Below the pieces are notes generated by a model. The model was not told where the DNA came from. It ran no database searches and was given only the letters and a program-made list of their open reading frames with translations. From assembly GCA_025980325.1 (NCBI GenBank), contig JAICXQ010000007.1, positions 1 through 61,793 on the forward strand: a DNA stretch of 61,793 nt, in the 5' to 3' direction. Positions 9,468 to 18,518 of the stretch are shown here, piece after piece. The DNA is from Frankiales bacterium. Lineage in GTDB: Bacteria; Actinomycetota; Actinomycetes; JAFAQI01. Within the stretch, counting starts at the first letter, position 1. Each line of letters starts with the position of its first letter. The translations under genes and the position numbers were made by a program.

Positions 9468-10661
9468 ATGACGGTGATCGACGACGCACGTGCGTTGCAG
9501 GACGACCTCGTAGCGCTCCGCCGCACGCTGCACCGCAGCCCCGAGATAGGGCTCGACCTGCCGCGGACGCAGGAGACCGTGCTCGCCGCGCTCGACGGGC
9601 TCCCGCTGGAGATCAGCACCGGGACGTCGTCGACGTCGGTCGTCGGGGTCCTGCGCGGAGCGACGCCGGGTGAGGGTCGCGCGGTCCTGCTGCGCGGTGA
9701 CATGGACGCGCTGCCCGTGCACGAGAACACCGGGCTCGACTACGCCGCCGACGGCGAGACGATGCACGCGTGCGGGCACGACCTGCACACCGCGATGCTC
9801 GTCGGCGCGGCGCGGGTCCTGTCCGCCCACCGGGACCGGCTCGCCGGCGACGTCGTGTTCATGTTCCAGCCGGGCGAGGAGGGATACGACGGCGCGCGGC
9901 ACATGGTCGAGGAAGGTGTCCTCGACGCCAGCGGAGTGCGGGTGCAGGCGGCGCTCGCGTTGCACGTCACCTCGTCGTTCCTGCCGGCGGGCGTGTTCGC
10001 GACCCGGCGCGGGCCGGTCATGAGCGCGGCCGATGTGTTGCGGGTGACGGTGCGCGGCGCGGGCGGGCACGGCTCGGCGCCGCATCGCGCGAAGGATCCG
10101 ATCCCGGCGGCCTGCGAGATGGTGACCGCGTTGCAAACACTGGTCACCCGACGCTTCGACGTCTTCGATCCGGTCGTGGTCACCATCGGCGCATTCCACG
10201 CCGGCACCGCGCACAACGTCATCCCGGACGAGGCGACGTTCGAGGCGACGGTGCGGTCGTTCTCGGTCGAGTCGCATGCGCGGGTGCTGGCCGAGACGGT
10301 GCGGGTGTGCGAGGGGATCGCGGCCGCGCACGGTCTCGACATCGACGCGGTCGCATCCGAGCTGTATCCGGTGACCGTCAACGACGGCGCCGAGGTCGAC
10401 GCGTTCGGCGACACGGTGCGCGAACTGCACGGCGCCGAGCGGTTCGTCGAGATGCCGAACCCGCTCACCGGATCGGAGGACTTCTCCCGGGTGCTCGACG
10501 CGGTGCCGGGCACGATGGCGTTCCTCGGCGCGTGCCCGCCCGACCGCGATCCCGCCACCGCGCCGTACAACCATTCGCCGGAGGCCGCGTTCGACGACCG
10601 GCTGCTCGCCGACGGCGCCGCGGTCTACGCCGAGTGGGCCCGGGCGCGCCTCGCCAGGTAA
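9468..10661 (+). CDS. M20 family metallopeptidase/amidohydrolase
   Basis: A 397-residue zinc-dependent amidohydrolase of the hippurate hydrolase/IAA-amino-acid hydrolase type. Family marks are LHRSPEIGLDLPRTQE near the start, LLRGDMDALPV (metal region), THACG-like MHACGHDLHTAMLVGAA, FMFQPGEEGYDGA with the catalytic Glu, the dimerisation-domain GAGGHGSAPHRAKDP and the closing PYNHSPEAAFDD. ATG at 9468 gives the usual amino terminus; an upstream in-frame codon at 9450 overlaps the divergent gene and is less likely. The substrate, probably an N-acyl amino acid or peptide, is not determined. Confidence 0.88.
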   Translation: MTVIDDARALQDDLVALRRTLHRSPEIGLDLPRTQETVLAALDGLPLEISTGTSSTSVVGVLRGATPGEGRAVLLRGDMDALPVHENTGLDYAADGETMHACGHDLHTAMLVGAARVLSAHRDRLAGDVVFMFQPGEEGYDGARHMVEEGVLDASGVRVQAALALHVTSSFLPAGVFATRRGPVMSAADVLRVTVRGAGGHGSAPHRAKDPIPAACEMVTALQTLVTRRFDVFDPVVVTIGAFHAGTAHNVIPDEATFEATVRSFSVESHARVLAETVRVCEGIAAAHGLDIDAVASELYPVTVNDGAEVDAFGDTVRELHGAERFVEMPNPLTGSEDFSRVLDAVPGTMAFLGACPPDRDPATAPYNHSPEAAFDDRLLADGAAVYAEWARARLAR

Positions 10662-10665
10662 CGAT

Positions 10666-10694
10666 TCTCAGCGAGCTCACAGCAAGGGCTCAGC
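10666..10694 (+). promoter_or_regulatory. Three 11-nt-spaced CAGC repeats (response-regulator boxes)
   Basis: CAGC occurs at 10669, 10680 and 10691, exactly 11 nt apart, in the units TTCTCAGCGAG, CTCACAGCAAG and GGCTCAGCGTC. The last core ends 33 nt before the glycosyltransferase start at 10728. Direct repeats at one helical turn are how OmpR/PhoP/PhoB-class regulators bind, and the middle unit contains TCACAGC, as reported for mycobacterial PhoP. The likely binder is the response regulator at 13875 (inference). Confidence 0.6.
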
Positions 10695-10727
10695 GTCCTC
10701 CTACGGCGGCCCGCCAGCCTCTTGCGC

Positions 10728-11840
10728 ATGACCATCGCGGCAGTTGCGACCGACGTCGCCGTCGACATCGTCGTTCCGGTGCACAACGAGGAGCGCGACC
10801 TCGAGCCAAGCATCCGCCGGTTGCACGCGTACCTCACCCACGCGTTGCCGGTCCGCGCGCGGATCACGATCGCCGACAACGCGAGCACCGACCAGACCTG
10901 GACGCGGGCGCAGGCGTTGGCAGCGTCGCTGCCGGACGTGCGCGCGTTGCGGCTCGACGTGAAGGGGCGCGGGCATGCGCTGCGGGCGGCGTGGGGTGAC
11001 AGTGACGCGCCGGTCGTCGCGTACATGGACGTCGACCTCTCGACCGATCTCGCCGCGCTGCTCCCCCTCGTCGCGCCGCTGCTGTCCGGGCACAGCGACG
11101 TCGCGATCGGCACCCGGCTGTCGCGGCACGCGCGAGTGATCCGTGGGCCGAAGCGAGAACTGATCTCGCGCGGCTACAACCTGTTGTTGCACTCGCTGTT
11201 GCGGACCCGATTCTCCGACGCGCAATGCGGGTTCAAGGCGGTGCGCGCGGATCGGGTCGGGATGCTGCTGCCGCAGGTCGAGGACAACGGCTGGTTCTTC
11301 GACACCGAGCTGCTGGTACGGGCCGAACGCGCCGGACTGCGGATCCACGAAGTGCCGGTCGACTGGACCGACGACCCGGACAGCAGAGTGGATGTGCTCG
11401 CGACGGCGCTCGGAGATCTGCGCGGCGTCGCACGACTCATGCGCGGCCAACTGGTGCGGTTCGCGTCGATCGGGATCGTGAGCACTCTTGCTTATCTGCT
11501 GCTGTATCTCGCCTTGCGCGGCGTATGTAGTGCGCAACTCGCGAATGCGACCGCACTGCTCGTCACCGCGGTCGCGAACACCGCCGCGAACCGCCGGATC
11601 ACCTTTGGGGTGGTTGGAAAAACCGGCGCGATGAGACAGCACGCGCAGGGCCTGCTCGTCTTCGGTCTCGCGCTGGCACTCACCGCGTCCGCGCTCGGCA
11701 TCCTGAACGCGGTGAGCGATCCGTCGCGGCCGGTCGAAGTGGCCGCACTCGTCGTCGCGAACCTCGCCGCGACCGCGTTGCGGTTCGCGTTGTTGCGCGG
11801 GTGGGTCTTCCGTCGGCACGTCGCGGCCGGTGCGCGATGA
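10728..11840 (+). CDS. Glycosyltransferase family 2 with C-terminal GtrA domain
   Basis: A 370-residue membrane protein. Residues 1-230 are a GT2 domain related to polyprenyl-phosphate sugar transferases (VDIVVPVHNEERDLEPSIRR, IADNASTDQTW, the metal-binding YMDVDLSTD, FSDAQCGFKAVRAD). Residues about 240-365 hold four spans of a GtrA-like domain (QLVRFASIGIVSTLAYLLLY onward). It probably makes or translocates polyprenyl-phosphate-linked sugar. The next gene starts within its stop (ATGA) and encodes an ArnT-like transferase that would use such a donor. This is the same pairing as Bacillus YkcC/YkcB-type loci. Confidence 0.85.
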   Translation: MTIAAVATDVAVDIVVPVHNEERDLEPSIRRLHAYLTHALPVRARITIADNASTDQTWTRAQALAASLPDVRALRLDVKGRGHALRAAWGDSDAPVVAYMDVDLSTDLAALLPLVAPLLSGHSDVAIGTRLSRHARVIRGPKRELISRGYNLLLHSLLRTRFSDAQCGFKAVRADRVGMLLPQVEDNGWFFDTELLVRAERAGLRIHEVPVDWTDDPDSRVDVLATALGDLRGVARLMRGQLVRFASIGIVSTLAYLLLYLALRGVCSAQLANATALLVTAVANTAANRRITFGVVGKTGAMRQHAQGLLVFGLALALTASALGILNAVSDPSRPVEVAALVVANLAATALRFALLRGWVFRRHVAAGAR

Positions 11841-13858
11841 CCGCCGTACTGGATGCGCCGGCGAGCGACGGGGCGAAGTCGCCACGCCGGCAGCCATCAG
11901 CCGCGAGCCGGGATCCACGATGGGTCCGACCGTCGGTCGTCGCACTGCTCGTCGTGACCGGTCTGCTTTATCTGTGGGACCTCGGCGCGTCCGGATACGC
12001 CAACGGTTTCTATTCGGCCGCGGTGCAGGCGGGCAGCAGCAGCTGGAAGGCGTTCTTCTTCGGATCGTTCGACGGGTCGAACTTCATCACCGTCGACAAG
12101 ACACCGGCGTCGCTGTGGGTCATGGACCTGTCGGCGCGCATCTTCGGGGTCAACGCGTGGAGCATTCTCGTGCCGCAGGCGCTCGAAGGCGTTGCGGCGG
12201 TCGGCTTGCTGTACCTCACCGTGCGGCGGCGGTTCGGTCCGGCCGCGGGGTTGATCGCCGGCGGTGTGATGGCGACGACACCGGTCGCGGTGCTGATGTT
12301 CCGCTACAACAATCCGGACGCGTTGCTCGTCCTGCTGCTCGTCGCGTCGGCGTACGCAATGGTGCGCGGGCTCGAAGACGGCCGGACCCGCTGGCTCGTC
12401 GTTGCCGGATCACTCGTCGGTTTCGGGTTCCTCGCGAAGATGCTGCAAGCGGTGCTCGTGCTGCCGGGGTTCGCGCTCGTCTACCTCTACGCCGCCCCGG
12501 TCCCGTTGCGCCGCCGGGTTCGGCAAGTGCTCGCGGGCGGGCTCGCGACCGTCGTCGCGGCCGGCTGGTGGGTCACCACCGTCGCGTTGATCCCCGCTTC
12601 GGATCGACCGTACGTCGGTGGTTCGCAACACAACTCGATCCTGGAACTTACGTTGGGATACAACGGTTTTGGCCGGCTGACCGGCAACGAGACGGGCAGC
12701 GTCGGCGGTGCTGCGGGCGGTGGCGGCCGATGGGGTCCGAGCGGCCTCGGCCGGATGTTCAACGCAGACTTCGGCGGTCAGGTCTCGTGGCTGTTGCCGG
12801 CCGCGCTCGTCCTGTTGGTCGCGCTGGTCTACCTGAGCCGGCACGCGCCGCGCACCAACGGTCAGCGCGCGCAAGTGCTGCTGTGGGGCTCGTGGCTGAT
12901 CGTGACCGGCCTCACGTTCAGCCTCGCCGCCGGCATCATCCACCCGTACTATTCGGTCGCGCTCGCGCCGGCGATCGGCGCGCTGGTCGGCATCGGGACG
13001 GTCGCGTTGTGGCGGCACCGTACGACTGTCCGCGCGCGGATACCGTTGGCTGCCGCGCTCGCGGTCACCGCCTGGTGGTCCGCGCATCTGCTCGGCCGGA
13101 CGCCGGCGTGGCATCCGTGGTTGCGCGGTCTTGTCGTAGGGCTCGGGTTGCTCGCGGCTCTCGCGATCGCGGCCGGCCCGTCGTGGTGGCGCCGCGCCGG
13201 TGTCGTGGTCGCAGCCACGGGTCTCGTGACCGGACTCGCCGGGCCGGTGGCGTACGCGCTCGACACGGCGACGACCCCGCACACGGGCGCGATCCCGTCC
13301 GCCGGGCCTTCCGGTCAGGGCACCGGCAACGGCTTCCCCGGCGGACCTCCGGGCGGTCCCGGCGGCGGGTTCGCGCGGTTCGGCGGCCCACCGCCCGGGC
13401 TCGGTGGCGGGGCCGGACGAGGCGGCCTCGGCGGCCTGCTCGACACCGCTGTCCCGAGCGCCGAACTCGTCACCGCACTGCGGCAGGACGCGTCGTCGTA
13501 CCGCTGGGTCGCGGCCACCGTCGGCTCGAACAGCGCGGCCGGCGTACAGCTCGCGACGGGCAAGCCGGTGATGGCGATCGGCGGGTTCAACGGCTCGGAT
13601 CCGACGCCGACACTGGCGCAGTTCCAGGCCCTGGTCCGCACCGGAAAGGTGCACTATTTCCTTGCGGACGGCGGCGTTGGCATTGGCATTGGCGGGCCGG
13701 GCGTTGGCGGACCCGGCGGCCGCGCTGGCGGGCCCGGCGGCGGGCCGGCTCAGTCGTCGGCTTCCCGGGCGATCACCGCGTGGGTGGAGAGCACGTACAC
13801 CGCGACGACTATCGGCAGGGTGACGGTCTATGACCTCACAGCAAACATTCAGCCATAG
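11837..13858 (+). CDS. ArnT/PMT-like membrane glycosyltransferase (GT39/GT83 type)
   Basis: A 673-residue polytopic protein with about 11-12 spans in residues 30-480 and an extracytoplasmic C-terminal part rich in Gly and Pro. The first luminal loop has NGFYSAAVQAGSSSWKAFFF and FGSFDGSNFITVDKTPASLW, typical of the mannosyl/aminoarabinose transferase fold. HPYYSVALAPAIGALVG is the usual late-loop signature. It likely transfers sugar from a polyprenyl phosphate to a cell-envelope acceptor, fed by the coupled GT2-GtrA gene. The end of the gene contains the repeats that precede the response-regulator gene. Confidence 0.85.
   Translation: MTAVLDAPASDGAKSPRRQPSAASRDPRWVRPSVVALLVVTGLLYLWDLGASGYANGFYSAAVQAGSSSWKAFFFGSFDGSNFITVDKTPASLWVMDLSARIFGVNAWSILVPQALEGVAAVGLLYLTVRRRFGPAAGLIAGGVMATTPVAVLMFRYNNPDALLVLLLVASAYAMVRGLEDGRTRWLVVAGSLVGFGFLAKMLQAVLVLPGFALVYLYAAPVPLRRRVRQVLAGGLATVVAAGWWVTTVALIPASDRPYVGGSQHNSILELTLGYNGFGRLTGNETGSVGGAAGGGGRWGPSGLGRMFNADFGGQVSWLLPAALVLLVALVYLSRHAPRTNGQRAQVLLWGSWLIVTGLTFSLAAGIIHPYYSVALAPAIGALVGIGTVALWRHRTTVRARIPLAAALAVTAWWSAHLLGRTPAWHPWLRGLVVGLGLLAALAIAAGPSWWRRAGVVVAATGLVTGLAGPVAYALDTATTPHTGAIPSAGPSGQGTGNGFPGGPPGGPGGGFARFGGPPPGLGGGAGRGGLGGLLDTAVPSAELVTALRQDASSYRWVAATVGSNSAAGVQLATGKPVMAIGGFNGSDPTPTLAQFQALVRTGKVHYFLADGGVGIGIGGPGVGGPGGRAGGPGGGPAQSSASRAITAWVESTYTATTIGRVTVYDLTANIQP
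13837..13853 (+). promoter_or_regulatory. Two 11-nt-spaced CAGC repeats before the response regulator
   Basis: CAGC lies at 13839 and 13850, again exactly 11 nt apart, within CTCACAGCAAACATTCAGCC. The pair sits inside the last codons of the transferase gene and ends 21 nt before the response-regulator ATG at 13875. Spacing and position match the set at 10669, which suggests autoregulation of the two-component system. Confidence 0.5.
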
Positions 13859-13874
13859 CTACGACGCTTGGGGC

Positions 13875-14585
13875 ATGACAAGAGCGACCCCTGAAGCCCG
13901 GTTGCTCGTCGTCGACGACGAGCCGAACATTGTCGACCTGCTCGCGACGAGCCTGCGTTTCGCCGGATTCGAAGTCGCGACCGCGGCGAACGGCTCGGAG
14001 GCCCTGCGGGTCGCGTCGTCGTTCAAACCGGACCTGCTCGTGCTCGACGTGATGATGCCCGGCATCGACGGGTTCACGGTCGTGCGGCGGCTGCGCCAGG
14101 ACGGATTCAACGCGCCGGTCGTGTTCCTCACCGCGAAGGACGCGACCGAGGACAAGGTGACGGGCTTGACCCTCGGCGGCGACGATTACGTCACCAAGCC
14201 GTTCTCGCTCGAAGAGGTGATCGCGCGGATCCGCGCGGTGCTGCGCCGGTTCGCCGAGCGGCCGTCGGACGAGTTGCGCACGTCGCGGCTCGAGTTCGCC
14301 GACCTCGAGCTCGACGAGGACACGCACGAAGTCTGGAAGAACGGGCGTCTCGTGTCACTGTCGCCGACGGAGTTCAAGCTGCTGCGGTACTTCATGCAGA
14401 ACCCGGGCCGGGTGCTGTCGAAAGCGCAGATCCTCGACCACGTCTGGCATTACGACTTCAATGGCGAAGCCAACGTCGTCGAATCGTATGTTTCCTATCT
14501 GCGCCGCAAGCTCGACACGAGCGAGCCACGACTGCTGCACACGTTGCGAGGAGTCGGGTACGTGCTGCGACAGCCCCGGCGGTGA
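13875..14585 (+). CDS. OmpR/PhoB-family response regulator
   Basis: A 236-residue two-component regulator. Its receiver domain (about 8-122) has the acidic pair in LLVVDDEPN, phosphoacceptor Asp58 in LLVLDVMMPGIDG, the Thr in VFLTAKDA and Lys in YVTKPFSLEE. The DNA-binding winged helix (about 135-232) has LSPTEFKLLRYFMQNPGRVL, ILDHVWHYDF and VVESYVSYLRRKLD, as in PhoP/TcrA-like regulators. I start at ATG 13875 because an upstream ATG at 13830 would place the CAGC repeats inside the gene. The histidine kinase gene overlaps its stop. Confidence 0.93.
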   Translation: MTRATPEARLLVVDDEPNIVDLLATSLRFAGFEVATAANGSEALRVASSFKPDLLVLDVMMPGIDGFTVVRRLRQDGFNAPVVFLTAKDATEDKVTGLTLGGDDYVTKPFSLEEVIARIRAVLRRFAERPSDELRTSRLEFADLELDEDTHEVWKNGRLVSLSPTEFKLLRYFMQNPGRVLSKAQILDHVWHYDFNGEANVVESYVSYLRRKLDTSEPRLLHTLRGVGYVLRQPRR

Positions 14586-16132
14586 GGTCCTTCCTGCGCC
14601 GTACGCCGCTGCGAATCAAACTTGTCGCCGCGGTGGTGCTGCTGGTTGCGGCGGGTCTCGCGGTCAGCGGCGTCGTCGCGACCGCGTCACTGCACAGCTA
14701 TCTGTTACAACGACTCGACGATCAGCTGCGGACCGCGCCGATCGGCCGCGAGGTCTGCACGCACGGACCGCAGGGACCGGGCGGCGGCCCGCCCGGGCTG
14801 TACGGGCCCGGCGATCTGCCGTCGCAGTTCTACGTCGCGCAGTACAGCGCGGGTGGCACGACGCGTTGTGTCTTCCCGGCCGATCCGTCGTCGCCCGCCG
14901 AGGGGCCGGCGGTGACCGCGTTGACGGCGGATCGTGCGGTCGAGCTGTCGGCGCATCCGTTCACCGTGCATGGTGCGGACGACGAATCCACGTCGTGGCG
15001 GGTGAAGGTCACCGTGTATCCCGACGGCGATTCGAGTGTCGTGGCGTCATCGCTGTCGGACATCGACCACACCGTCAGCCGGCTCGTTCTCCTTGAGGCA
15101 GCAGTCGGAGGCGCCGTACTGCTGTTGCTCGCCGGGCTCGGGTACGTCGTCATCCGCCGCGCGTTGCAGCCGCTGATCGAAGTCGAGGCGACGGCGGCCG
15201 CGATCGCCGCCGGCGATCTGTCCCGTCGGGTGCCGGAGCACGATCCCCGGACCGAAGTCGGCCGTCTGACCGGCGCGCTGAACGGGATGCTGCACCAGAT
15301 CGAGCACGCATTCGCACGGCAACGCACGTCGGAGCAGGCCGCGCGCGCATCCGAAGATCGAATGCGCCGGTTCGTCGCCGACGCGAGTCACGAGTTGCGG
15401 ACGCCGTTGACGTCGATCCGTGGATTCGCCGAGTTGTACCGGATGGGCGCCGCCCCGGCGCCCCAGGATGTCGAGCGAGTGATGCGCCGGGTCGAGGACG
15501 AAGCGACGCGAATGGGCTTGTTGGTGGAGGATCTGCTGTTGCTCGCCCGGCTGGATCAGGAACGCCCGCTCGTCGTCGAGCCAGTCGACCTGCTCGCCGT
15601 CGCCGACGACGTCGTGCACGACGCGCGTGTGCTCGATGCGGCTCGGCCGATCTCGCTTGACGTCGTCGGCAGGCCGCCCGTGGTTCTCGGCGACGAGGCG
15701 CGGTTGCGTCAGGTGGTGCAGAACTTGGTCGCGAACGCGCTGCGGCACACGCCGTCGGGCACCTCCGTGCAGGTGCGGGTCGGCGTGGAGGTCGATCGCG
15801 ATCGGACCGATCAGGACAGTGCGTACGAACGCGCGATCGTCGAAGTCGCCGACGAGGGACCGGGCCTGTCACCGGAGACTCGCGAGCGGGTGTTCGAACG
15901 GTTCTACCGCATCGATTCCGCCCGCAACCGCGAAGCCGGCGGCACTGGACTGGGCCTGTCGATCGTTGCGGCGTTGGTGGCCGCACACGGTGGCCGGGTG
16001 TCCGTCGTCTCCGAACCCGGCCACGGCGCGATGTTCCGGGTCGAGCTGCCGCTGTCGAGCTCACCCGAGGGAGGTTCACAGCCGGCTGCCAGCGAACCCT
16101 CAGACCCGACTCAGCCCGGCGCCGCACGCTGA
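14582..16132 (+). CDS. Sensor histidine kinase
   Basis: A 516-residue membrane kinase. It has spans at about 13-35 (LVAAVVLLVAAGLAVSGVVA) and about 173-195 (LEAAVGGAVLLLLAGLGYVV) flanking a roughly 140-residue extracytoplasmic sensor with a Gly/Pro-rich stretch. A HAMP segment follows, then the H box with His270 in ADASHELRTPLTSIRGF. The N box (QNLVANALRHTP), G1 (VADEGPGL), F (FERFYRID) and G2 (GGTGLGLSIV) complete the catalytic domain. GTG at 14582 overlaps the regulator stop, so the pair is coupled. Its 3' end holds four 11-nt-spaced repeats for the next gene. Confidence 0.93.
   Translation: MRSFLRRTPLRIKLVAAVVLLVAAGLAVSGVVATASLHSYLLQRLDDQLRTAPIGREVCTHGPQGPGGGPPGLYGPGDLPSQFYVAQYSAGGTTRCVFPADPSSPAEGPAVTALTADRAVELSAHPFTVHGADDESTSWRVKVTVYPDGDSSVVASSLSDIDHTVSRLVLLEAAVGGAVLLLLAGLGYVVIRRALQPLIEVEATAAAIAAGDLSRRVPEHDPRTEVGRLTGALNGMLHQIEHAFARQRTSEQAARASEDRMRRFVADASHELRTPLTSIRGFAELYRMGAAPAPQDVERVMRRVEDEATRMGLLVEDLLLLARLDQERPLVVEPVDLLAVADDVVHDARVLDAARPISLDVVGRPPVVLGDEARLRQVVQNLVANALRHTPSGTSVQVRVGVEVDRDRTDQDSAYERAIVEVADEGPGLSPETRERVFERFYRIDSARNREAGGTGLGLSIVAALVAAHGGRVSVVSEPGHGAMFRVELPLSSSPEGGSQPAASEPSDPTQPGAAR
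16077..16115 (+). promoter_or_regulatory. Four 11-nt-spaced CAGC/CAGA repeats
   Basis: CAGC at 16079, CAGC at 16090, CAGA at 16101 and CAGC at 16112 are each 11 nt apart and end 22 nt before the GTG at 16138. The first unit reads TTCACAGC. This is the longest of three similar sets around the two-component system and probably controls the glycine-rich membrane protein (inference). Confidence 0.55.
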
Positions 16133-16137
16133 GCTAC

Positions 16138-16860
16138 GTGACCGAGCGCGCAAGCGACTTCCTCGACAGCGGAATGTACGACGAGACTGCCGGGACCGAC
16201 GAGAGCGATCCGTCGGTCCCGGCGCCGTCGAGCGGATTCGCTCCGTACGGCGCCCCGGCGAACGCGACCGTGGCGATCTGGAAGTCCGCGCTCAGGCCGG
16301 CCGCTTGGCTTGCCGCAGGCGTTGTCGCCGGTGCGGTGGTAGTCGCCGCGTGGCATTCGAGCCAGAGCAGTTCGGCATCGGTCGCAAACCGGACCGCCGC
16401 CCAGGGCCAGCTGCCCAACGGCCAAGCACCGAACGGCCAAGGACCGAATGGCGGAGCACCGAACGCTGGTCCCGGCGTCGGCGGCCCCGGGTTCGGTGGC
16501 GCGGAGGGCGGCCCCGGGTTCGGTGGCCCCGGGTTCGGTGGCCCCGGGTTCGGTGGCCCCGGGTTCGGCGGACCCGGCGATGGCCGGAATGGGGAACAGC
16601 ACGTCGCCGGGACAGTGACCGCAACAAGTACGTCTTCAGTCACCGTTCGGCTCACGAACGGCGCCATTGCGACGTACGACGCCACCGCCTCGTCGGACAT
16701 CGTGAAAAACGGCAAGCGCGTCTCACTGTCGGCGATCAAGGTCGGCGACGCGGTGTTCCTGCGCGTCTACCCAAGCAACGGCCGGATCGTTGTCGAGCGC
16801 TTGTACGCCGGCGACCACGAGTATCCAGGGGACGGTGCCGGTGCAACGACACGGACCTGA
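16138..16860 (+). CDS. Gly-rich single-span membrane protein with DUF5666-like C-terminus
   Basis: A 240-residue protein with three parts. An acidic cytoplasmic amino terminus (1-55) is followed by one membrane span at about 60-80 (PAAWLAAGVVAGAVVVAAW). Next comes an Asn/Gly/Pro-rich linker with five copies of GGPGF, and then a small beta-rich domain (HVAGTVTATSTSSVTVRLTN onward) resembling DUF5666. The Gly-rich linker is coded by a 15-nt tandem repeat. The CAGC repeats upstream suggest control by the adjacent two-component system. Function is unknown; a cell-surface or periplasmic role fits. Confidence 0.7.
   Translation: MTERASDFLDSGMYDETAGTDESDPSVPAPSSGFAPYGAPANATVAIWKSALRPAAWLAAGVVAGAVVVAAWHSSQSSSASVANRTAAQGQLPNGQAPNGQGPNGGAPNAGPGVGGPGFGGAEGGPGFGGPGFGGPGFGGPGFGGPGDGRNGEQHVAGTVTATSTSSVTVRLTNGAIATYDATASSDIVKNGKRVSLSAIKVGDAVFLRVYPSNGRIVVERLYAGDHEYPGDGAGATTRT
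16483..16569 (+). repeat. 15-nt in-frame tandem repeat
   Basis: GGCCCCGGGTTCGGT occurs once at 16483 and four times in tandem from 16510 to 16569, the last with one change. It encodes the GGPGF units of the linker and is a likely site of length variation. Confidence 0.9.
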
Positions 16861-16866
16861 CTAGAC

Positions 16867-18392
16867 CTACGGGCCCAGCCGGTAGTCGTACGGGCGGGTG
16901 GTCACCGTGCGACCGGTCCAACTCCGCCACTGCCAGCCGCGACCACGGCGAACCACGCTCCACACGCCGAGTGTGCGCAACCGGTGCCAGCGACGGGTCG
17001 GCGAGTGCAGGTTGTCGCGCACGGTCCTGCCGCCGGCGCGCACGCTGATCACGTGGTCCACGTCGCCCGCGCGAGCCGTGGATAGACCGGCACTGGGATT
17101 GGTCGGGTGTCGATCGCGAACGCCGACGAATTCGGCGAGCCGAGTTGGTGTCGGGTACGCGGCCGGTGTGCTGTCGAGGTCCGCCGCAGTGAGCGGCGCG
17201 AGCAGCAATTCGCGCAGTGGCGGGCTCAGCTCGCGTAATCCCGCGGCAAGCGCCGCGTCTTCGCCGGACGACATCGCCTGCCACTGCTGCGTCGTCGTAA
17301 TGACGTGTAGCTCGACGGGTCGCGCGTGCGCGCGTTCAGCGGACGGCGGGAGCTCCACCTGATCGGCACTCAGGTCGAGGAGCTCGCCGGTCTCGGAGTC
17401 GATCAGCAGTCGGCGCACGGTCGCGCCGCCGGCGAGCAGTTCGCGCATCGCGCGCGGCGGGAGCGTGGCGCCGGAATCGGCCAGTTCCCCGCATTGGTCG
17501 GACAACCCGAGAAGGCTCGTCAGTTCCCACAACGCGGTCAGCCGGAGCGGCCGGCCGTGGCGGCGCGGGGCGTCGACCTGGTCGGGCAGGTCGCATTCGT
17601 CGTCGCAGCGGCTCGAGTCGCCGTGGCTGAGGAACGAATTCGCCCATTGGACCAGGGCGTCCACCCTCAGCTGGTCCAATGTCCGACCGTCACCGGCCGC
17701 CTTCTGGCGTCGTGCCCAAGCGTCGGCGCCGAGCCAGACGGTGTCGAGCTGTTCGCTTGTCAGCCACGCGAGCAACTCCCCCATCCCGTCGCCGACGTGG
17801 CGGCGGACCAGTTCGATGTCGCGTTCGGCCCGCTGGCGGCGGGCGTCGGCGGACGCCGGATCGACGCGAACGACGGCGCGGCGGACCGCGCTGGCATGCT
17901 GCGCCGGCGTCCGGGTCGCAGCCGCGGGCAGGACCCGGCTCTCGACGACTCGCGCTGCGGCGTCGTCGAGAACAGAAGCGTGCTCCGCGAGAGTCGTCGC
18001 CTTCGCCCAGCTCACCTCGCCGTTCTGCACCGCCGCCAGCGTCGCCGGGAATCGCGTTGCCAGCTCGACCGCCGTCGAGACCAGCCGGTCGGCGCCGCCA
18101 CTGCCGAGATGCAATGCCGCCCCGACCTCGGCAGCCACGAGCTGGTCGGCGTCGATCAGCTCGCCGGCCGGGCCCGTTCGCGCAACACCAGCACAGCCCG
18201 GGCGATCTGCCCGTCGGCGTATGCCCGAACCCTCCCCCAGTCGGCCATCAGCGCCACGACCTCGGCATCCGACGCCGACTCGACGTCCACGTCGGCCAGC
18301 CGCGCGATCGCTTCCGGCGTCAACGGCTCGCACGCGACCTCGTCGAGCGTCGGGGGCGCGAGCACAGGCACGAGCGCAACGCTACGAAGCAT
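16867..18392 (-). pseudogene. DUF222/HNH endonuclease, frameshifted
   Basis: Two overlapping minus-strand frames together make one typical actinobacterial DUF222-HNH protein. The amino-terminal part from ATG 18392 (MLRSVALVPVLAPPTLDEVA to RAVLVLRERARPAS) stops at 18156. The rest runs in another frame from about 18170 to 16867 (GELIDADQLVAAEVGAALHL onward). The HNH core near the C-terminus is VDHVISVRAGGRTVRDNLHS. A missing base in the GC-rich stretch at about 18160-18172 would explain the break; a -1 ribosomal shift or an assembly error is also possible. Such genes are common in multiple copies and often decay. Confidence 0.75.
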
Positions 18393-18518
18393 CACGAACC
18401 ACGCCCGCCGCCTCGCGGCCACCCGTGGACAACGCGACCGCTAACGGCAACTGTGGACACACAACGGGCAAATCGGAAAACGACCTCAGAACGAGCCCGA
18501 GTACGGGACCCTGAAGGC

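Noticed and set aside
16390-16570. Gly-rich repeat as a structural silk or ice-binding domain
   Set aside because: Only five GGPGF units and coded by a tandem DNA repeat; a flexible linker is the simpler reading.
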